Assembly (NCBI GenBank): GCA_021613535.1
Contig: CP075494.1
Span: forward strand, 13,144,001-13,208,000
DNA: 64,000 nt
Direction: 5' to 3'
Source of the DNA: Adineta vaga
Taxonomy: Eukaryota; Rotifera
Both the position numbers and the translations under genes were made by a program. Below, in pieces: positions 1 through 15,161 of the stretch. The notes beneath the pieces were generated by a model. It made no database searches and was not told the origin of the DNA. It saw only the letters and a list, made by a program, of their open reading frames with translations. Each line of letters starts with the position of its first letter. The first letter of the stretch is position 1.

Positions 1-902
1 TCTCATTAAATCACATATTATATTATTTACAAGTAACGTTCATCGAAAGTCGATTTACTTGGCCCTGGACTTTCACGATCGACATGTAAATATAGCTGTA
101 TTTAGATATAAATCAGATACTTAGTATAGTCATTTCTGTATGGACGTATTCGCACTTCCTGTGTAAAAAATACTTTTCAGTGCAAGCGTTTAGGGTCCCA
201 TCTGTGGAACTCACATAGTCCATTTACGATGACAACCTGTAAATAATAAGATTCTATCTCTAATGAAGCCCTTATCTTTAAGGTTGAATATGCAGGCAGA
301 AAGTCTAAAAATCTCTTGACTTGAAACTTACACTTTATTTTCTTCAAAAATATATATATTAGTTCCACAACAGAAGCGATCATTTTCTACCAAAATACAA
401 TTAACGGTCGTTACCGACAAATCTGATCCATTAAATTGAATTTCCGTTGTTTGGCCCTACCTTTCTAGTCTAGTTAATATGAGCTACTATGTAAAACTTT
501 AATTTACAATTATGTTCTTTATTGGATTCCATCAAAATTGATTTCTACAATACACATCTATTATATATCTCATTAGATTCTTTCTTTGCAATCGCTTGCA
601 TCTTTCATTCGCTGAACCATCATTTTGAATCATTTTTTTTCATTTGTCCGTGTGTTTAGATATATTTAAACAAAAAAAAATCGCACGTTTCGCATACTAA
701 TAACAATAAAAATAAAAGAAACTAGACGGAGAGCTAAACAAGAAGAACAAATAGGTAAACAAAAAGCGCGTTGATGCTCAATTATTTTTGAATGACACAA
801 TGAGAGAACGAAAGAAAAACGATTGGAATGGACATAACAAGCATAAATAAATATAGACAAATCTGACCACCTCCTATCTTTCCATTAACCTAATATTGTC
901 TT
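1..902. other. Intergenic, 3' of BiP; no gene seen
   Basis: AT-rich sequence with short open frames only and no recognisable protein, RNA gene or repeat. The part next to position 902 is the likely 3' UTR of the minus-strand BiP gene. Confidence 0.5.
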
Positions 903-3198
<2,296 letters not shown>

Positions 3199-3919
3199 GT
3201 TTACTGAGCGTATGATTTTTTAATGAATGAGAGTGTTGCAAAAAGGGAGTCGTATTTATTTGAAATGAAGATTGTTAAAGCAATACAGACGTGTTTTGTA
3301 CTATGTGCTGATGGTTGAATATGCTGTCTGCATCTGATTGGTCCAGCAAGAGATTTTTCGATGACGTCGATCGTGCGTGTAAGCAATGAAAAGAGTACTG
3401 AGAGAAAACGAAAGGAAATATCAAAAAATGCAACAAAATATCATTTTCAATGATTGTTTGAAAAAGAAAAAAATTTTTATGACTAAAGTTGAAAAAAGTT
3501 ATTTCAAAAATTACCTTGAAGTAGCGGCATCTATAATGATACAAACGAAAATACTGAAGATTCGAGAAAGATTTTTCCGAAATAGTGGAAAACTAAATTG
3601 ATTCCATCAGCATTTTGATAGATTTTGGAAAATTATAAGTATTAATTGCAATTGTTTAATTAAACGCACTAATCAGAAGCGACGGAACAATGATGATTTT
3701 TTCGGTCGCGAAAATATTTAACGAAATCTTGTACCAAAATCCGATATAAACGTTTGACAATTCGTTCGAATCATGCGACTTAACTGTTGAATTAAAATTT
3801 CTTCTAGAAAGCATTTTCATTCAAGAAAATCTTTGTAAAACAATCGATTTCATTGATGATAGAGACAGTAAAATTAAGTAATAACTGATAAGGTTCATCT
3901 TTTCTTTAGATTATTGATC
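3199..3919. promoter_or_regulatory. Divergent promoter region between BiP and RBM19
   Basis: About 720 bp separate the two divergent start codons. On the BiP side there is a TATA-like AAATAAATA on the minus strand near 3250-3262, a CCAAT box (minus strand, about 3340-3347) and a TGACGTCG core at about 3362-3369. ACGT cores and CCAAT boxes occur in unfolded-protein-response promoters, but the exact ERSE spacing CCAAT-N9-CCACG is not present. Assignment as UPR elements is inference. Confidence 0.3.
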
Positions 3920-6900
3920 ATGTCTCGAGTGATCGTCAAAAATTTACCAAAACAGGTATGTAACAATCGATATTATCTCTCTACACTTCATATAAATGTT
4001 CATTTTAGGTAAAAGAAGAACAAGTTCGAAAACATTTTGAAGCGTTTGGACCAATAACAGATCTTCAATTAAAATATACTAAAGATGGTATCTTTCGTCG
4101 TTTTTGCTTTGTTGGCTATCTTAATGATGAACAAGCACAACGAGCGATTGATAAATTAAATAAAACATACATTGGAACGGCGAAGATTGTTGTTGAACAA
4201 TGTTATAATCTAAATGATAGTAATCGACCTCGACCATGGAGTAAATATTCTCCACAAGTTCAAGAACCAGTAAAGAAACCTATTGATGAGAAGAAAATCA
4301 AAACAAAGAAACAAGGCAATAGTCAATTAGTTGATGCAATACTTGGTGATCTTAAATACGATGAAAAATTTAAAGAATTCGTCAAAAATGTCGATTCAAT
4401 GAGAAATAGTGAACAAATTATATGGAATGATACAATGCAAAATACCGATGAAGAACCAAAACAATCATCAAAAGCAATCAAAGAACAAGAACCAATTCGT
4501 TCATCGTCTCCCGTACAAGAAGAGAAAGTACTTGCTCCTCGTTATTTCGTTCAGATTCGTGGTATACCTTATTCATCAAAAGAACGTGATATTCGTCAAT
4601 TTTTTTCGCCTATCTCTATTCTTCATTGTCGTTTAATACATAATCGGAAAACAAATGCTCTAACAGGAGTTTGTTGGATTGAACTTGAAAATGAAAATGA
4701 TATGAATAAAGCTATGTTGAAACAAAAATCAATCTTAAGCATCGAAAAAACGGGTGAACATCGTTATTTAGAATTAAGTTCACATATAAAAAATCAACAT
4801 TTAATAAATAAATCAACAACAAATCACAAAAAACCATTAAAAGCATATGAACCTATACCTGAATCAATCGGTGAAACAGGAGAATTATTCGTTCGAAACC
4901 TTTCCTATCGTACAACAGAACAAGATTTAGAAAGTCTTTTTAATCCATTTGGACAAATTACAAATATCAATATGCCAATTGATAGTCTCACAAAACAACC
5001 AAAAGGTTTTGCTCATGTTACATTTATGTTTCCTGAACATGCACTAAGAGCTTTCAATGAACTCGACGGACATGCTTTTCAAGGACGATTATTGCATATT
5101 TTACCAGGAAAAACACAACAACAACAACAACAACCAGATTCATCGGAATCAACTAACAATCAGGTATAATATTGAAAAGTGATTATAAGATTACATCTAT
5201 TTCTTAATTTTTAGACACCTACTTCTATTGCAACATCATCTGAACAAAATTGGAATACACTTTTTCTTTCTTCGAATGTAATTGCTGAAATAATGGCTGA
5301 ACGATATGGTCTTGATAAATCATCAGTTGCTAGTTCAACGAAAAAGAATGAAAGTCTTGCTGTACGATTAGCTGTTGGAGAAACTCAAATTATTCATGAA
5401 ACCCGACAATTTTTACTTGATAATGGCGTTCAATTAGATGCATTTAGTCAAGCAATGCCATCGACAAAACGAAGTAAAACAGTTATCTTAGCAAAAAATT
5501 TACCAATAAAAACACATGATCAAGATTTGAGAATTTTATTTGAAAAATATGGTAAATTAGAACGAATTATATTACCACCATATGGTCATTGTGCCCTAAT
5601 CGTGTTTGAACATGCACAAGAAGCACGGCAAGCATTTAAACAATTATCATATCGAAAATTCAAAGATAACAAACCATTGTATCTCGAATGGGCACCGGGC
5701 AATGCTCTTTCAAGTCATGTTAAACACGATGTAAAACCGGTAAGTTTAAAAACAATTTAATACATTCAATTTCAACAGAACGAAACACATTTCCGGTAGT
5801 GATATATTTAGTTAGTACGTAGAGTTCCAATTTGATGATAAATAAAGACAGAAATGTCTATTAGAAAGTGAGACTTTCTTAATTGCTTTCTCTCGTAAAA
5901 ATATAGTATAAAAATAACTAAATGAGAAGATTTTTATAACGAAACAAGACTATATTTCTTCTACGTCACGAAATGATTTCCTGATCTTATTCATATTTTA
6001 TTAAAAACCTTTTCGCTTCCGGATAACTTTCACAAACACGCATATTCTATAATCTTATCTGATTCTTTTGGATAATCACCAAAGCTCAAATAAATCTTTT
6101 TTTTTTAGATTGAATCAAGTACTGATGTACAAGAACCAACAATTACAATCGCAGAAGAAAAAGAAGAAGAGGAACAACCACAAGAAGAGGAAACATTTAC
6201 ATTATTTGTCAAAAATTTGAATTTTGATACAACTGATACAGATCTTGAAAATGTAAGATTTCTAAATGTGATGCTTTTGTTAATGAGTTTTTTTTTCTTA
6301 AGCATTTCTCTTCTATTGGTTCATGTCGTGCTTATGTAGCTAAGAAGAAAGATCCTAAACGTTCTGGTCATATGCTATCGATGGGATATGGTTTTGTGGA
6401 ATTTCCATCGTTGAAATTACTTAATGAAGCACTCAAACAATTACAGCACTCTCAACTTCAAGGACATGACTTAGAATTGAAACGATCCGAACGTACAATG
6501 AAATCAACGTAAATGAAGCCTTTTTTTTCACTGAAAATATAATTGACATATTCTATTCTTATGATAGGCTTCCAGCAAACTCAACGAAACGTAAACGTCA
6601 AACAGAAAAGGAACAACATACAAGTAAAATCTTAGTGAAAAATATTCCATTTCAAGCAAATATTCGAGAAATTCGTGAATTATTTCGTGTTTTTGGTGAA
6701 TTGAAATTTGTTCGTATGCCAAAAAAGATCGATGATGAACACCATCGTGGATTTGGTTTTGTTGATTTTGTTAGTAAAAATGATGCGAAAGTAAGTGAAT
6801 TTAAAAGCAGATGTGTTTGACAAATAATAGTAATTTCTTTGTTCTAGAATGCCTTCGAAGCATTATGTCATAGCACTCATTTATACGGACGTCGTCTTGT

Positions 6901-7154
6901 CCTTGAGTGGGCTGATGAAGAAAATGACACAGTTGAAGGATTGAGAAAAAAGACAGCAGCTGAATTCAGTAATATAATAGATAGTTTATAGATACAAAAG
7001 AAAAAAAATGATTCCCATTTTTCTAGATCTCAATTCGACTGATAAACGTGTTAAACGATCCGAGTTACTCGGTGATTTGCGTAAAATGGGTGGAAATGAT
7101 CAAACACCACTAAAGAAAACTACTGAAGATGATGATGATGATAATGATGAATAA
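3920..7154 (+). CDS. RBM19: RBM19/Mrd1-like multi-RRM rRNA-processing factor
   Basis: Nucleolar RNA-binding protein that acts on pre-rRNA for the 40S subunit (family knowledge). Eight exons: 3920-3955, 4009-5163, 5215-5739, 6109-6252, 6303-6508, 6568-6790, 6848-6968 and 7027-7154; 845 aa. The N-terminus MSRVIVKNLPKQVKEEQVR is typical of Mrd1/RBM19. RRMs are visible at about residues 1-80 (FCFVGYL), 170-250, 305-385 (GELFVRNLSYRTTEQDLESL), 465-535 (VILAKNLPIKTHDQDLRIL), then FTLFVKNLNFDTTDTDLEN and KILVKNIPFQANIREIREL. Six RRMs matches the family. The tail is Asp-rich (TTEDDDDDNDE). An acceptor-like TTTAG sits 12 bp before the ATG, so a 5' UTR intron or trans-spliced leader is possible. Confidence 0.93.
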
Positions 7155-7812
7155 AAAAATATTTGTGTTTTTTTTTGTTTTTTCTGTTTTGTTATGGATT
7201 ATTTGTTTTGGTTTTTATAACCTACTTTAGATTATATAAATCATGCGAGATCAAAATCTCTGTTACAAAAATCGACGAATAATTTATCTTCCTGTTATTT
7301 TTATTGACATGAATACTAACGGTATGATTGAATGAATAGAAACCCGAAGGTTATTGAGCTCTTCTTTAACCGTTTAATTATTTTCTTATTGCATCGAGAG
7401 ACGAGAGAGAAAAAAACGACAAAGAGAAAGAAACGGAGAAATGGAAACTCGTGTTATATTCTGGCACAACGAACAAAGTGTTAGAAAGACTGTTAGGATT
7501 TTTTTTTCGGGTATGTAGTCGAGCGATTGCATTATGTTTCCTCGACAAAGACTGAAGTAGAAGGCGTTATGAAAGAGAGAGTCAGTCCGTTAGTATAGAG
7601 AAAGGAAAGAAAAATTCTTCTCTCGACTTTTCTTCAAAGCATCGACATGCGTAGAATATAGAAGAGAAATGACGAAGAAAATATAGAAATGTCCTTTGCA
7701 ATGTTCTTTAAGACGATGAGGGGGGAGGGGAGTGCCAGCTTATACATCATCCTTGAGATAATAGTAATCACAAACATTTTTTTCTTGTCAATCTTTTAGT
7801 TTCTTGTTCAGT
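7155..7812. other. Purine-rich intergenic region
   Basis: No coding sequence recognised. About 7390-7735 is strikingly purine-rich on the + strand (GAGA and GAAA runs, then a G-run GAGGGGGGAGGGG near 7718-7731). A TTTTAG at 7794-7799, just before the next ATG, looks like a splice acceptor. The stretch probably holds the promoter and 5' UTR of the downstream transporter. Confidence 0.4.
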
Positions 7813-9863
7813 ATGGGAACTGGTCAAACAATTATTCTTGTTGATGGTGAAGCACCACCGCGTTTTATACCATCGACACGTTTTACATTGAGTTTACTTG
7901 TCTTCTTTGCCTTGTTCGTGCAATATTCTCAACGTGTAAATCTGCCAATTGCAATCGTTTGTATGGTTAATCGTACGAAAAGTACGGAACATCAAGTGTC
8001 ATTCAATAGAACAACATCAATAATCAATAATGATTTAACAAGAAATTATAATAAAGATTTTCTACTTGATTTCACTACAACAACAATAAAACCAGTTCTA
8101 ACCGTTTTACAAAAACGGGGATTTCTCGAAGAAAAAAAATTCAATTGGATTGAATTACAACAACAAATTCTATTAGGAGGTTATTGGGCAGGATATATCT
8201 TTACACAAATACCGGGTATGTTCTTTGTTCTCTTTACACGTCGAATAATTAATAAATAAATCATTGTTAATGAATTAGGCGGATGGTTAGCAACCACACT
8301 TGGTGCTAAATGGGTTTTTGCTGGTTCACTTCTTACGAGTTCTATAGCAAGTCTTATGATGACAACTATGTATATGATGTCAAGTACACATTTTACGTTA
8401 ATGTTTGCTTTACGTTTTATTATTGGTCTTGCACATGGTGTGATTTTTCCAGCTACAATTGCACTTTGGTCAGTATGGGCAGTTTCACAAGAACGAAGTA
8501 CTCTTGCATCCATTGGATTTTGCGGTACACATTTCGGTACATCGATAACTATGCTTCTTGGTGGAGTTCTTTGTCGTTATATATCTGCGGGATGGATGTA
8601 CTTATTTGTCATAACAGGTCTTCTTGGTTTTATTTGGTTAGCTTTATGGATACCATTGACATCAGAGTCTCCAAGTAATCATCCTACGATTAGTAGTCAT
8701 GAACGTGATTATATCTGTAAATTAACTGGCAATACGGGAAAGAAACGTACGATGTCATTAGCATCCATACCATGGAAAAATATTTTTACATCGAAACCAT
8801 TGATTGCATTAATTCTAACTCATATAGCAAATCTATTTGGTTTATTTTTCTTTTTAACGAATCTGGGTAAAATTCTTACCGAACTTCTCCGTGTGTCAAC
8901 ACAATATACTGGTTATATATTAGCTTGTGGATTTTTTCTTACACTTATAACTAGTCTGTCGTCAGGTAAATAATTCAAAAGATGTTTTTTACTTTTTCTT
9001 ATAAACTATTTTCTCTATAGGTATTATTACTGATAATCTTGTTCGAAGGAATATTGTAACATTAACAACTGCAAGAAAACTATTTAATTCTTTAACATCA
9101 TTTATTCCAGTTCTATGCATGATATCATTTTATTTTTGTGATCATACAAATAAATTACTAGGCATTGTTACTGTCTTACTGTTTCTCGCTAGTTCGGGTA
9201 AGTCTAATCGATAAATCGAAAATATACAATTCTTTATTATCACGTCGAGTTAATTGTGTCTTTCGTATTCACATTGGGACTTGGTCGATTGTTATTTTAT
9301 AGTCAGAGGAAATAATGAAAGAATATTATTCGATAAATAGTCAGTAACTATAGAGTAATAAAGTTATTGTTTCGAAGAAAAAAGTCAAGTAATAAAAACT
9401 AGATATAGTAATCTAATAAAATGATTTATGATACGATGAGAACTAATGTAAGCCTAGAATGACATTTTGATTATCGAATTCAATGAATATTTGAAAAGAA
9501 AAGGTTCGTTCCTATATTTTAGGACTTGGTTATGGAAGTGGTTATTGTGTTAATTTTGCCGATATAGTTCCGGCTTATTCGGGCGTGATTTTTGGTCTCG
9601 CTAATTCCTTGGCATCTTTAGCTGCTCTCACTGGAAATTTAGTTGCTGGCATGCTTGTTAAGAAACCAGTTTTAGAACAATGGAGAAAATTATACATTAT
9701 GTTTGGAATTGTTTACTTATTTGGTGGTCTTGTATTTCTACTTTTTGGTAGTGGAGTACCACGTAAATGGGCGAAATTTCAAACGATAAATTCTGAAAAA
9801 GAAAAGAAATTGAATGATGAAGAAATTGTGCCAATGACTGAACAAATTCAAGTTAAAGTCTAG
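7813..9863 (+). CDS. SLC17-family (MFS) anion/phosphate/glutamate-type transporter
   Basis: Multi-pass membrane carrier of the major facilitator superfamily, SLC17 branch (sialin, vesicular glutamate or Na-phosphate type). Exons 7813-8215, 8279-8965, 9021-9197 and 9523-9863; 535 aa. The start is the ATG at 7813 (MGTGQTIILV); an upstream TTG in frame was not used. Visible features: TM1 LSLLVFFALFVQYSQRVNLP with the SLC17 NLPIAIVCMVN block, a loop with N-glycosylation sequons, GGYWAGYIFTQIPGGWLA, the MFS loop FALRFIIGLAHGVIFPA, WAVSQERSTLASIGFCG, and C-terminal FADIVPAYSGVIFGLANSLAS. These motifs are SLC17 hallmarks. The substrate cannot be told from sequence. Confidence 0.9.
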
Positions 9864-10360
9864 TCATAACAAAAGAGATACATTTTTTTTAAATTTTACT
9901 TCCGTCCGCTGTGATTAATTATACTAGTCATGAGGATAGATTCCTTCTTTTTTTCTAAAAACAGAACAGTCAGTTGATATACACAAAACAATGAAATTTG
10001 TAACTCGTTTGTTTTCTTCTTTTTCACTAAATGTTAGTCATTGTCGTCTTTTATTTATTCATTGTGTAGATTGGTGCATTATCACTTGAAATCTTTTTTT
10101 TTCCTTATCCGTTTACTTTTAACATTAACATATATATATATAAAAGCATATACAATAAATTAGTTTCCTATATTAAACTTTCAAATTTGATGAGTATTGA
10201 TTTAGTTCATAGATAGAATCGAACTTTTCAAATACTTTAAGAGGATCACATTCGCATAGGTCTTGTTTTCTTTGTGACATGAATTATAGAGAAAAACCTA
10301 CGTGACATAGTTGATTATTGAATTAATAATAACTTATTTGCTTTTTTCTTCTTCTTTTAG
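9864..10360. other. Intergenic, no gene seen
   Basis: About 500 bp, T-rich, with a short TA run near 10131-10142. It ends in a polypyrimidine tract and TTTTAG immediately before the next ATG, consistent with a 5' UTR splice acceptor. Confidence 0.4.
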
Positions 10361-11258
10361 ATGGCTAACTTTTTCTATCGTCAATGTTTGTCACTAGCAA
10401 CTCGACAGTTTACAATCATTAGTCGAACATATAAATCCAATTTATCCTACGATAAATTATTTCCAAAATGTAAATCACTGGATGTTTTATCTGGTCCCAT
10501 TAACGCGGTAAGAAACAAATATTTTGTGACTAATCAAATGTTTCTATTCATATCAATATTGACTTTTCAGCCAACAACTGAATCAACAGGAAGCGAGAAG
10601 AAATTCAATGGATTTATTCCCATAGGTATTGTCAGATTGCTTTCAAAACACTCTCAAGATGTAAGTTATTGTTTAGATAAACTCGACATTGCTCATCGAC
10701 ATGCTCGAGGTCCAGGTGGTCAACATGTGAATAAAAGTAAGATACATTTTTATATTTTTTTTGTAATTATTGTTTTCTTATTAGCGTTAAGTGGAGTAGA
10801 AATTCGATTTCATATTGATTCAGCAACATGGATACCTGAATCGATAAAACCTCGTTTTCGTGATATGGTTTGTGTTATACATTTTGTTTTTGAAAAAACG
10901 TGGATTTAGATCTGTGTGTGTGTGTGTTTTTTTTGTAGAATCATACACGTATTAATCGTGATGGTTATTTTATAATCTTTTCTGATGAAACACGGCATCG
11001 TTTATTGAATCAAGCTCAATGTTTAGATCGAATTCGCGCATTGATTCGAGAAGCAAGTCTTGTTCCAAAAGGATTGAGTGAAGAAGAAAGAAAAACAATT
11101 GAACAACGGTTAGTTGTTGATGAATAGAGATTTCATTTCCTCTTTTTTTCTATTGTAGAAAAAATGCTGCATCTCAAGAACGTGTCATTCGTAAGCGGGT
11201 TCAATCATTGAATAAACAAGAACGAAGATCTTCTTCTTTGGATTTAAATTCAAACTAA
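10361..11258 (+). CDS. MRPL58: Mitochondrial peptidyl-tRNA hydrolase ICT1/mL62
   Basis: Codon-independent release factor and component of the mitochondrial large ribosomal subunit that rescues stalled ribosomes (family knowledge). Exons 10361-10507, 10571-10736, 10785-10867, 10939-11108 and 11159-11258; 221 aa against 206 in human. The catalytic GGQ lies in ARGPGGQHVNK and is followed, after the intron, by LSGVEIRFHID. Next come NHTRINRDGYFIIFSDETRH and a basic C-terminal helix (QERVIRKRVQSLNKQERR), as in ICT1. The first 40 residues are basic and Ser/Thr-rich, fitting a mitochondrial presequence. A GTAAGT inside exon 2 (about 10661) is not used, because the frame through it encodes conserved sequence. 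Confidence 0.92.
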
Positions 11259-11503
11259 ACATTGTTTTTATATATTTGTTATAATAGCAAACAAGTGTTC
11301 AGTTACAAATAATATATTGTAATGAATCGAACGACTTGATTAAAGTATTAGAAGGAAAGTAAATTTTCTATTGATTGGCAAATCTTTCCTATCATCTATT
11401 GATCAATATGAGCACGCTGATATCAAGAAATACGATATCTGATTATCTTTATTTGTAATCTGTATGCACAAACACATAATTTTTCAACTATCGTATCGAA
11501 TAA

Positions 11504-13159
11504 CTAGAGTGTTGTGTCAATATTTTGTCGAAACAGTTTTCTTCTAATGAGATAGCATTGATGTCGACTTAATCGATAGAGCATTTCAGCAATTTCCATC
11601 AATGAAAGAAAACTAATACCAATCCAAAGACCTGTTTGACCACCTATGTTAGAAACAACATCAACAGCAGAAAGTGTTGCTTGCTGTGTATAGAGTTCAA
11701 CTGTTGTCGATTCACATATAACATCAATACTAATGAAATTATTTCGGATTTCATCTTTCCATGTTTCATTCCAAGTCGATGGTAATGGAATAGAAGATCT
11801 TTCAACAAATTGTTTAATACTATCCATAGACCAAGATGGTGGTGCTGATCCAGAAGATAATTTGAGATTAAAATTATTTTGTAAACATTCTAAACCACAA
11901 TTTCCACCATATTTACCAGAAACACTTGCCGTACCTTGAAAAATATCTGCTGCCTTGCTATAACATGGATCAGTTATGTTGCATAAACTGGCATATACCG
12001 TAGTGGTACTACCATAGGGAACAACATGTCGAGCTGACCATTGAAAAGGACTTACACAGCCACATTGGTCGTATCTAAAAAAGAATTCAATCTATGTATT
12101 AAAGAATAACTTTTTTCAATAATACACATACATATAAGTTTGAATAGCAACATAAAAACATAAATCTTCTCCATAGTCATACTTCGCTTCTGAAAATTGA
12201 GCAAACATAGCTTCCATTCCAGGAGTACTCTGACTACTACATGCCGTGTAAGGTGATGGTAAGAAAGTGCTTCTTGTCTTTGAATAACCCATTTTATGTT
12301 TTCGTCCTGGAATGAATTGCATGCCAACTGATTCTACAAGAGGTAGTTGATTATTATCATGTAACATTGCTACCAAACTGACAGCTACAAATAAATAGTA
12401 GAGAGAAAATCTAAGAAATGAATCATCCTTCTTACATTCACTAAGGTACGGAACATATTGATGACTATGTATGTATAAATCCAAATGAAGTTCACCACTA
12501 TATCCATTTTCATTGTTATACCGAACTGTATTATTATTGATACGAGGTGATTGGGCATTAAATGTATAGCAGAGACCGTATACAGGTGATATGAATTGTA
12601 CGAAATCATTCGTTGAACAATTTACACCATTGTAGACACATTTAATCAGCATAGCACTAAGTGGATAATAAAAATTATTCAACGATTCATTTCGATTGAG
12701 TTTGTATTGTAAATAATCATTTATGTATGACGCTTGTTGTTCAGTAAATGTTGTTGTATCAGTTGTATTTGTCAAATTTAGTGCATTAGTATAATTTAAA
12801 AACGGTTCAATAAATTTATCATAACGGAATGGAGAAAAATTACAGATCGTTGTAGCTGCGAATGTCTGTGGCCATTCATCTTCAAATGAGACTGATGTCA
12901 ATGTTGGATACTGGTAATAAGCAAGGACCGATTGAATAACAAAGTAACACATAATGCCAAGGAATGACACGAAAGAAATGAGCCAAAACAGTCGATTATG
13001 TATACTTTCACTACGTGCAATGCCTGGAATACCATGAGTTGATGTATTTAAACTAAAGTCTTTAACGATCTCACGGCGTTGATTAAATTTTGATGGTGAT
13101 GAAAGAGCATCACGATTTATTGGAAATACAGTAGCGATATGTTTAATAGTCTCTGACAT
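11504..13159 (-). CDS. DEG/ENaC/ASIC-family cation channel
   Basis: Trimeric amiloride-sensitive-type sodium channel subunit at the plasma membrane. Exons 13159-12436, 12384-12132 and 12074-11504; 515 aa. TM1 is at about residues 55-80 (LFWLISFVSFLGIMCYFVIQ), followed by a Cys-rich extracellular loop with FPAVTIC-like FAATTICNFSP, VAMLHDNNQLPLVES, STFLPSPYTAC and YDQCGCVSPFQW. TM2 holds GLWIGISFLSLMEIAE, the family's selectivity-filter region (G-x-S type). The protein has about the usual ASIC/FaNaC length. The ligand (proton, peptide or mechanical) is unknown. The first intron (51 nt, 12435-12385) keeps the reading frame open. Confidence 0.92.
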
Positions 13160-13982
13160 TTATAATTACTGTTCTGTAAATGAAACATTCTCTTAAATAG
13201 CTGCTTTATCTTTTAACTCTTGTATTCCATTGAAATGACTTATTGAAAATAGTACAGCTTCAACAATATTTACATTAATAAACTATTACAGTAAGTATAT
13301 TATGTATTATTTTCACTTCAAGGGATGCATGCTATGAACTACATTTTTCTCTTATCGAAAAGATTTGTTTGCTTTGTAACCTTTTAGATTTATTGAGGTA
13401 GAAAACAAGAGTATTTACAATTAACCCTGACATGCCCACCTGTATTTATGTTCGATTTCGACGTCTTTTTTCTGATCATTTCTAAAATACACTGTTAGTT
13501 TGTATTGCTTCAGTTTGTATTACTTTACAAGACAATGTTATGTACTACAAGTACGAATTGATTTCGCTCTTTATATATATATATATATATATTAAGGTAA
13601 ATAACTACGCACATTTTCAAAGCTTTCGTTTTCAACATGGGTTCTTGCGGATCCCAGACGAGCGTATTAGGATTAAAAAGTACGATATTTTAGTTTTATT
13701 TCTTTTTCACAATTACCCTTAATGTAAAAGCACATATTTGCAGTTAGATGTGAATAACTATGTGTATGACATTCCACCCACACTCCAATACATTATATAG
13801 TCATTGTACATTATGTAGACCTGAATGAAAACTCAGAGGTTACTTTAGTTTACAGTGTATTTGATTCGAATGATTTAGGTAGGACATAGAAAAACATAAT
13901 ACATTGCCTTCTGACTTCATAATTTCAGTATATCTTGCGTACACAATATTCTTTTAGTTGATTTGAAATAGTTACGGAAATA
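13160..13982. other. Intergenic with a TA microsatellite
   Basis: Upstream region of the channel gene. It has a (TA)n run at about 13572-13591 and otherwise no gene or recognisable repeat. Confidence 0.4.
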
Positions 13983-14643
13983 TCAGTAATAAAGAGCTTG
14001 ATTAAGAATAATAACCAATGCTATAATAAATGCTTGATCTTCAGCATCATCGATTTCCAATTCATAACAACCATTGGTAGTGAGATATTTTCTTTTTATA
14101 GTTGCTGTTACTTTTCCTTCTTTGATCATTCGAAGAGAATGTCCTAATAAATCCAATGCTTCCACTTTATATTCACCATATATTGAATTCACCAACCATT
14201 TCTCATGTAAGGAAAACTTTTGTTTGATCATTGCTAGTTCACGACCATTTTCACCCTCTCGTAAAGATAATATCTTATATGTTATTCGTAGATGAAGCAA
14301 TTCTTCGTGAATATGTATTAAACCACTAAAAATGAAAAATAACATATCTCTTTTCACGAACAACAAAACAAATGATAATTCATCTATCGAAATTTATAAT
14401 TTCACTCAAACTGCCTTACAGAAAAAGATTCAATGTTGTCATATTGACTCACTTTCCAGTCATATCTTCGAGAAAAAGATTATCACCAAGTGTTAATTTT
14501 GCTCGAACATTAAGAACAGGTTGATCTAATTCATCTTTTATTGTATAACTATTTTTCAATGAAAATATTTTTTCATCGATTTTATAACGACGAGTCGCTG
14601 TAGCTTCACCCAAAGGATCAATTGTCAAATATTTATGTGCCAT
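13983..14643 (-). CDS. LURP-one-related (tubby-like C2 fold) protein
   Basis: Small protein of the LURP-one-related family (DUF567), which shares the tubby/scramblase-like 12-strand barrel; its function in animals is unclear. Exons 14643-14453 and 14325-13983; 177 aa. The start is the ATG of MAHKYLTIDPLGEATATRRY; an upstream TTG in frame was ignored. Family pattern: YKIDEKIFSLKNSYTIKDE, then VLNVRAKLTLGDNLFLEDMTG, then RITYKILSLREGE and WLVNSIYGEYKVEALDLLG. It ends with YELEIDDAEDQAFIIALVII, the conserved late helix. Assignment rests on overall strand pattern and the closing motif rather than catalytic residues. Confidence 0.75.
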
Positions 14644-15161
14644 CGCAGAAAATATCTTGTGTAATTGATTCAATATATTATGAATGGACAATATTCAAAT
14701 TCAAGTGTTAGTCTATTACTCAGATTGAGTATCAATACATTGAAGAGATAAGTTGTTAAAATATCATCAATAAAACCAAAAATAACCTATATTTTCTTGT
14801 TGCTCTTTTTCTTTTCTTTTTTCATACTAATGATCAATATTGACACAAGAACTTCAAATAGAAAGGGAAAAATATGTCAACTAACGTACTTCATATACAT
14901 TATTCTCTTTCTTTTTTTCTACTGTCGATTGTTGTTCTGTTTGCCCCGTACATTCGATGAAGAACATTGAGATCTCATCTCTAATTGACGGAAGTTTTGG
15001 TTACTACTACTACTTTATTAGATATGACACACCAAGACTATCAAAGATTCTGTGATAATTTTTATTCAGATAGTAATGAACTCAATCCAAAATCAACGCA
15101 TTATTAATCAGTTTACTGTTCTTCATGTTAATACATATTCTGATCTAAAAAAATGTATCAT
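14644..15161. other. Intergenic, no gene seen
   Basis: AT-rich stretch between two minus-strand genes. Nothing recognisable beyond short homopolymer runs. Confidence 0.4.

Noticed and set aside
177-860. Short minus-strand open frames downstream of BiP
   Set aside because: Low-complexity, no start context, splice structure or family similarity; this is probably 3' UTR and spacer.
10661-10670. GTAAGT in ICT1 exon 2 as an intron donor
   Set aside because: The frame through it encodes residues leading straight into the conserved GGQ region; splicing there would remove them.
12385-12435. Treating the whole 13159-12116 frame of the channel as one exon
   Set aside because: The 17 residues it adds interrupt a conserved stretch, and a well-formed GTAAGA...TTTGTAG intron removes them. 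Kept only as a possible retained intron.
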